Positions 7,257 through 9,030 of a stretch of 9,030 bases of DNA are shown here, piece by piece. The notes beneath the pieces are model-generated. The model did no database searches, was not told the DNA's origin, and saw only the letters and a program-made list of their open reading frames with translations. A program made the translations under genes and the position numbers. Position 1 is the first letter of the stretch. The number at the start of each line of letters is the position of its first letter. Origin of the DNA: Pseudomonadota bacterium (GTDB lineage Bacteria; Pseudomonadota; Gammaproteobacteria; Burkholderiales; Burkholderiaceae_D); the NCBI GenBank assembly GCA_023391395.1, contig JAEWBA010000014.1:1-9030 (forward strand). Reading direction: 5' to 3'.

Positions 7257-7439
7257 TTACTCGTCGTTCTTGGTCTTCAAGACCTTGCGACCACGGTAGT
7301 AGCCGTTCGGGCTGATGTGGTGGCGCAGATGCGTCTCGCCGGTAGTCGGCTCGACAGCCAGCGGCGGCGCAGTCAGAAAATCGTGCGCGCGGTGCATGCC
7401 ACGCTTGGAAGGGGACTTCTTGTTTTGTTGAACGGCCAT
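7257..7439 (-). CDS. rpmF: Large-subunit ribosomal protein bL32
   Basis: Structural protein of the 50S ribosomal subunit. The 60-aa basic protein starts [20 protein letters not shown], the invariant L32 N-terminus. It continues with [17 protein letters not shown] near the C-terminus, the form typical of betaproteobacteria. There is no zinc-binding four-cysteine set, so it is the C-minus form. ATG at 7439 is preceded by AGGAG at 5 nt spacing. It lies 95 nt after yceD, the common yceD-rpmF pair, and is followed by an intrinsic terminator. A possible extended -10 element in the gap may give it an extra promoter. Confidence 0.98.
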   Translation of the reverse strand: MAVQQNKKSPSKRGMHRAHDFLTAPPLAVEPTTGETHLRHHISPNGYYRGRKVLKTKNDE

Positions 7440-7466
7440 GATAGCTCCTAAACCTTAAGACTCGAG

Positions 7467-7475
7467 ATATTAACA
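7467..7475 (-). promoter_or_regulatory. Candidate extended -10 promoter of rpmF
   Basis: TGTTAATAT on the minus strand (7475-7467) is a TGn-TAATAT extended -10 element, about 28 nt before the rpmF ATG, with no good -35 partner. Upstream is an inverted repeat TCCGGT/ACCGGA with a 16-nt gap. It would let L32 be made apart from YceD; readthrough from the yceD promoter is the alternative. Confidence 0.35.
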
Positions 7476-7534
7476 TATCCGGTTTGTCATCTCATACACA
7501 CCGGAAATACTTTACTGCGTGTTCTATGCCTTGC

Positions 7535-8035
7535 CTATTTCCGCTTCAGATCTTTCAGGACGGCGAAAGGCGAGACCTTTTCCGCCTCGCCCGCGCGCTC
7601 TGAAAGAATCGGATCGGGACAAACTTCATGCCGCGGTGACAAGGGAAGTGCCAGCAAGGCTTCATCCTCGATCAGGTCGAGAAAATTGCAGATCCTGCTG
7701 CCGACGATGACTTCCACCTCTTCATCGACCAGCAAGGCATCCAGCTCGTCGGCGCTTGCCTCGTCCTGCGCCAGGATCAGCACGGATTCCGACTGGATGC
7801 CGAAATCGAAAGGTCTCAGGCAACGCTGGCACGTCAAGCGAACGGCCCCGGAGACGTCCATCGTCAACTGCGGATGACCTTGGCTGCTGCTTCCGCCCTG
7901 CAAAGACCAGCGCAAGCTGCCGAACTGATCGACCGACTCCTGCGCCAGGCGCGGCAAGTCGGCAACCGCGGTTTCTCCCTCACAGCGGTCCTTGACGCGG
8001 CAAAACTCGAAAGCGTCGATGACAAAAGCATTCAT
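7535..8035 (-). CDS. yceD: DUF177/YceD family protein, large-subunit rRNA accumulation factor
   Basis: The YceD (DUF177) family is conserved next to rpmF and has been linked to 23S rRNA processing or accumulation in bacteria and plastids; the exact biochemistry is not established. The 166-aa product has the family signature LTCQRCLRPF (67-76) with Cys69 and Cys72. A later acidic segment DLIEDEALLALPL (120-132) is followed by His136-x-x-Cys139 and the C-terminal SPFAVLKDLK (155-164). The CxxC and HxxC pairs could form a metal site, as an inference. ATG at 8035 gives the family N-terminus MNAFVIDAFEFCR, though no Shine-Dalgarno is evident. A strong sigma-70 promoter lies about 30-60 nt upstream. 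It is co-directional with rpmF, 95 nt downstream. Confidence 0.93.
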   Translation of the reverse strand: MNAFVIDAFEFCRVKDRCEGETAVADLPRLAQESVDQFGSLRWSLQGGSSSQGHPQLTMDVSGAVRLTCQRCLRPFDFGIQSESVLILAQDEASADELDALLVDEEVEVIVGSRICNFLDLIEDEALLALPLSPRHEVCPDPILSERAGEAEKVSPFAVLKDLKRK

Positions 8036-8051
8036 AGGACAGGACGAACCC

Positions 8052-8082
8052 GGAAAACCTGCGATAATAGCAGGCTTTTTCC
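8052..8082. repeat. Inverted repeat centred on the yceD -10 element
   Basis: Plus-strand arm GGAAAACCTGC (8052-8062) pairs with GCAGG (8070-8074) and TTTTCC (8077-8082), with a 2-nt bulge at 8075-8076 and a 7-nt loop that is the -10 hexamer plus one base. On the plus strand the right arm followed by CTTTTT also looks terminator-like, but no plus-strand gene ends here. An operator for a repressor is one reading; chance is another. Confidence 0.5.
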
Positions 8083-8093
8083 TTATCCGTCAA
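8064..8093 (-). promoter_or_regulatory. Strong sigma-70 promoter of yceD-rpmF
   Basis: On the minus strand TTGACG (8093-8088), an 18-nt spacer and TATTAT (8069-8064), with TGC before the -10 making it an extended -10 as well. The expected start point is near 8057, about 22 nt before the yceD ATG. The -10 lies in the loop of an inverted repeat (8052-8082). Confidence 0.8.
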
Positions 8094-8136
8094 AGCGTTA
8101 GCGCATTTTTCCGGGGATTTTGGTTCTCGTTCATCC

Positions 8137-8148
8137 TGAGACGTCTCA
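8137..8148. promoter_or_regulatory. 12-bp perfect palindrome just before the maf start
   Basis: TGAGACGTCTCA is its own reverse complement and ends 1 nt before the maf ATG, in the position where a ribosome site would be expected. It could be an operator or simply a chance palindrome. Confidence 0.35.
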
Positions 8149-8149
8149 T

Positions 8150-8761
8150 ATGCCCACGTCCACCCTGCCGCGTCTGATCCTGGCTTCCAGTTCGCGCTAC
8201 CGCCGCGAGCTTCTGGCGCGCCTGCATCTCCCCTTCGAGGTGCTCGTGCCCGCGGTCGACGAGACCCCGCATTGCGGCGAAACGCCGCAGGCCACGGCTT
8301 TGCGGCTCGCACGCGACAAGGCGGCGGCCGTCGCCGGCCAGGCGCCGGGAGCGCTGGTGATCGGCTCGGACCAGGTAGCCACGCTCGACGGCGAGCAAAT
8401 CGGCAAGCCCGGCTCTCATGAAAACGCCATGGCGCAATTGCGGCAGATGCGCGGACGGGACGTCGTCTTCCACACCGCCCTGTGCGTCTGGGATGGCCGG
8501 TGTTCGAATCCCGACGAAGCTGCGCAGCTGGAAAACGTGCAAACCGTGGTCCGCTTTCGCAATCTCCCCGACATCGAGCTGGACGCCTATCTGCGTATCG
8601 AACAGCCTTACGATTGTGCGGGCAGCGCCAAGAACGAAGGGCTGGGCATTGTGCTGATCGAGAAAATCGAGAGTACCGATCCCACCGCCCTGACCGGCTT
8701 GCCGCTCATCGCTCTGACTTCCATGTTGAGGCATGCCGGCGTGCCGTTTTTCCGCACATGA
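8150..8761 (+). CDS. maf: Maf family nucleotide pyrophosphatase (YceF-type, 7-methyl-GTP pyrophosphatase)
   Basis: House-cleaning hydrolase that splits modified nucleoside triphosphates to monophosphate and pyrophosphate. The YceF branch prefers 7-methyl-GTP. The 203-aa product has the Maf N-terminal motif LILASSSRYRRELL (9-22), GSDQVA (72-77) with the candidate catalytic Asp74, IGKPG with Lys86, and AGSAKNEGLG (157-166). The GSDQ form, not the ADT form of the dTTP/UTP branch, supports YceF. The ATG at 8150 gives the usual short leader before the motif but has no clear ribosome site. A TTG at 8120, 10 codons upstream in frame and preceded by GGGGA, is an alternative start. It is divergent from yceD, as often seen in this group. 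The downstream methyltransferase begins 31 nt after the stop. Confidence 0.95.
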   Translation: MPTSTLPRLILASSSRYRRELLARLHLPFEVLVPAVDETPHCGETPQATALRLARDKAAAVAGQAPGALVIGSDQVATLDGEQIGKPGSHENAMAQLRQMRGRDVVFHTALCVWDGRCSNPDEAAQLENVQTVVRFRNLPDIELDAYLRIEQPYDCAGSAKNEGLGIVLIEKIESTDPTALTGLPLIALTSMLRHAGVPFFRT

Positions 8762-8796
8762 AGAACCGAGCCGCTCAACTCCCGCTTACGTCATGA
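8758..8796 (+). other. 12-codon mini-ORF bridging maf and the methyltransferase
   Basis: ATG at 8758-8760 overlaps the maf stop as ATGA. Reading MKNRAAQLPLTS, the frame ends with TGA at 8794-8796, which again overlaps the methyltransferase ATG (8793-8795) as ATGA. Neither start has a clear ribosome site. It could relay ribosomes from maf to the next gene; it could also be chance. Confidence 0.2.
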
Positions 8797-9030
8797 CAGC
8801 AGGCACTCTTTACCTCATCCCCAATACCTTGGGCGTCGACGCCGACGCTCAAGGCGACCCGCTGGCACACATCATTCCCACGGCAGTACAGCAGCTCACC
8901 GCACAGCTGGATTACTTCATCGCCGAAAATGCCAAGAGCACCCGGGCATTTCTGAAACGCATTTCCGCCAATCATGCGCTTTCCCAAGCGCTCCAGGAAA
9001 TCCGGATCAGCGAATTGAATGTGAATACCG
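8793..9030 (+). CDS. SAM-dependent methyltransferase, tetrapyrrole-methylase family, RsmI-like (partial, C-terminus beyond the right edge)
   Basis: Only the first 79 codons are present. The product begins MTAGTLYLIPNTLG (1-14), then YFIAENAKSTRAFLK (41-55) and ends at EIRISELNVNT. The GTLYLIPNTLG start and the IAENxK(S/T)xRxFLK segment are those of the tetrapyrrole (corrin/porphyrin) methylase fold proteins related to RsmI, the 16S rRNA 2'-O-ribose methyltransferase. In Burkholderiales a paralogue of RsmI with this N-terminus stands beside maf; its substrate is not known to me. The SAM-binding and dimer parts lie outside the window. The start ATG has no Shine-Dalgarno, and expression is probably coupled to maf. 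RsmI itself is the alternative, though its N-terminus is usually different. Confidence 0.75.
   Translation, partial: MTAGTLYLIPNTLGVDADAQGDPLAHIIPTAVQQLTAQLDYFIAENAKSTRAFLKRISANHALSQALQEIRISELNVNT

Noticed and set aside
8058..8080. Plus-strand intrinsic terminator (CCTGC/GCAGG stem followed by CTTTTT)
   Set aside because: No plus-strand gene ends upstream of it, and the same bases form the -10 region of the yceD promoter. It is treated as a dyad over a promoter instead.
8090..8734. 214-codon minus-strand frame antisense to maf
   Set aside because: maf carries ASSSRYRRELL, GSDQ and AKNEGLG in order. The antisense frame has no recognisable family pattern.
1..9030. Search for an accessory or novel system (mobile element, CRISPR, defence, toxin-antitoxin pair, tRNA or rRNA gene)
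   Set aside because: Every stretch longer than about 300 nt is accounted for by conserved housekeeping genes in a known order. I saw no transposase, integrase, direct-repeat array, attachment site or structural RNA gene. The YgfX-like gene lacks a partner and is reported only as an orphan.

Overview
The window is a stretch of core bacterial chromosome. It very probably comes from a betaproteobacterium of the order Burkholderiales, and an Oxalobacteraceae-type genome (Herbaspirillum/Herminiimonas/Collimonas-like) fits best. That placement is inferred from the gene order yceD-rpmF-plsX-fabH-fabD-fabG-acpP-fabF-ygfX-rpoE-rseA, from the protein sequences and from the moderately GC-rich codon use. 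No search could be run, so the genus is a guess.

Layout from right to left. At about 8.04-8.15 kb lies a divergent promoter region. Leftward (minus strand) run yceD (DUF177, 23S rRNA-linked) and rpmF (ribosomal protein L32), closed by a clear intrinsic terminator at 7195-7232. Next comes the fatty-acid and phospholipid cluster plsX, fabH, fabD, fabG, acpP, fabF. After fabF, set off by a perfect 13-bp hairpin, lie a small two-helix membrane protein (YgfX-like), the extracytoplasmic sigma factor rpoE, and the start of its anti-sigma factor rseA, which runs off the left edge. Rightward (plus strand) are maf/yceF, a nucleotide pyrophosphatase, and the first 79 codons of a tetrapyrrole-methylase-fold methyltransferase (RsmI-like), which runs off the right edge.

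How it works together. FabD loads malonyl onto the acyl carrier protein AcpP. FabH starts the chain, FabG reduces the 3-keto intermediate, FabF elongates, and PlsX converts the finished acyl-ACP to acyl-phosphate for phospholipid synthesis. RpoE/RseA is the envelope-stress switch, so membrane building and membrane-stress sensing sit side by side. Coupling by 4-base stop/start overlaps is seen at plsX/fabH (ATGA) and fabD/fabG (GTGA). Several genes use non-ATG starts: TTG for rpoE and fabF, GTG for fabG.

I found no mobile element, CRISPR array, tRNA, rRNA, defence system or other accessory island. The second-look items are small: hairpins and palindromes at gene boundaries, a putative sigma-E autoregulatory promoter, an orphan YgfX-like gene, and a 12-codon mini-ORF bridging maf and the methyltransferase.
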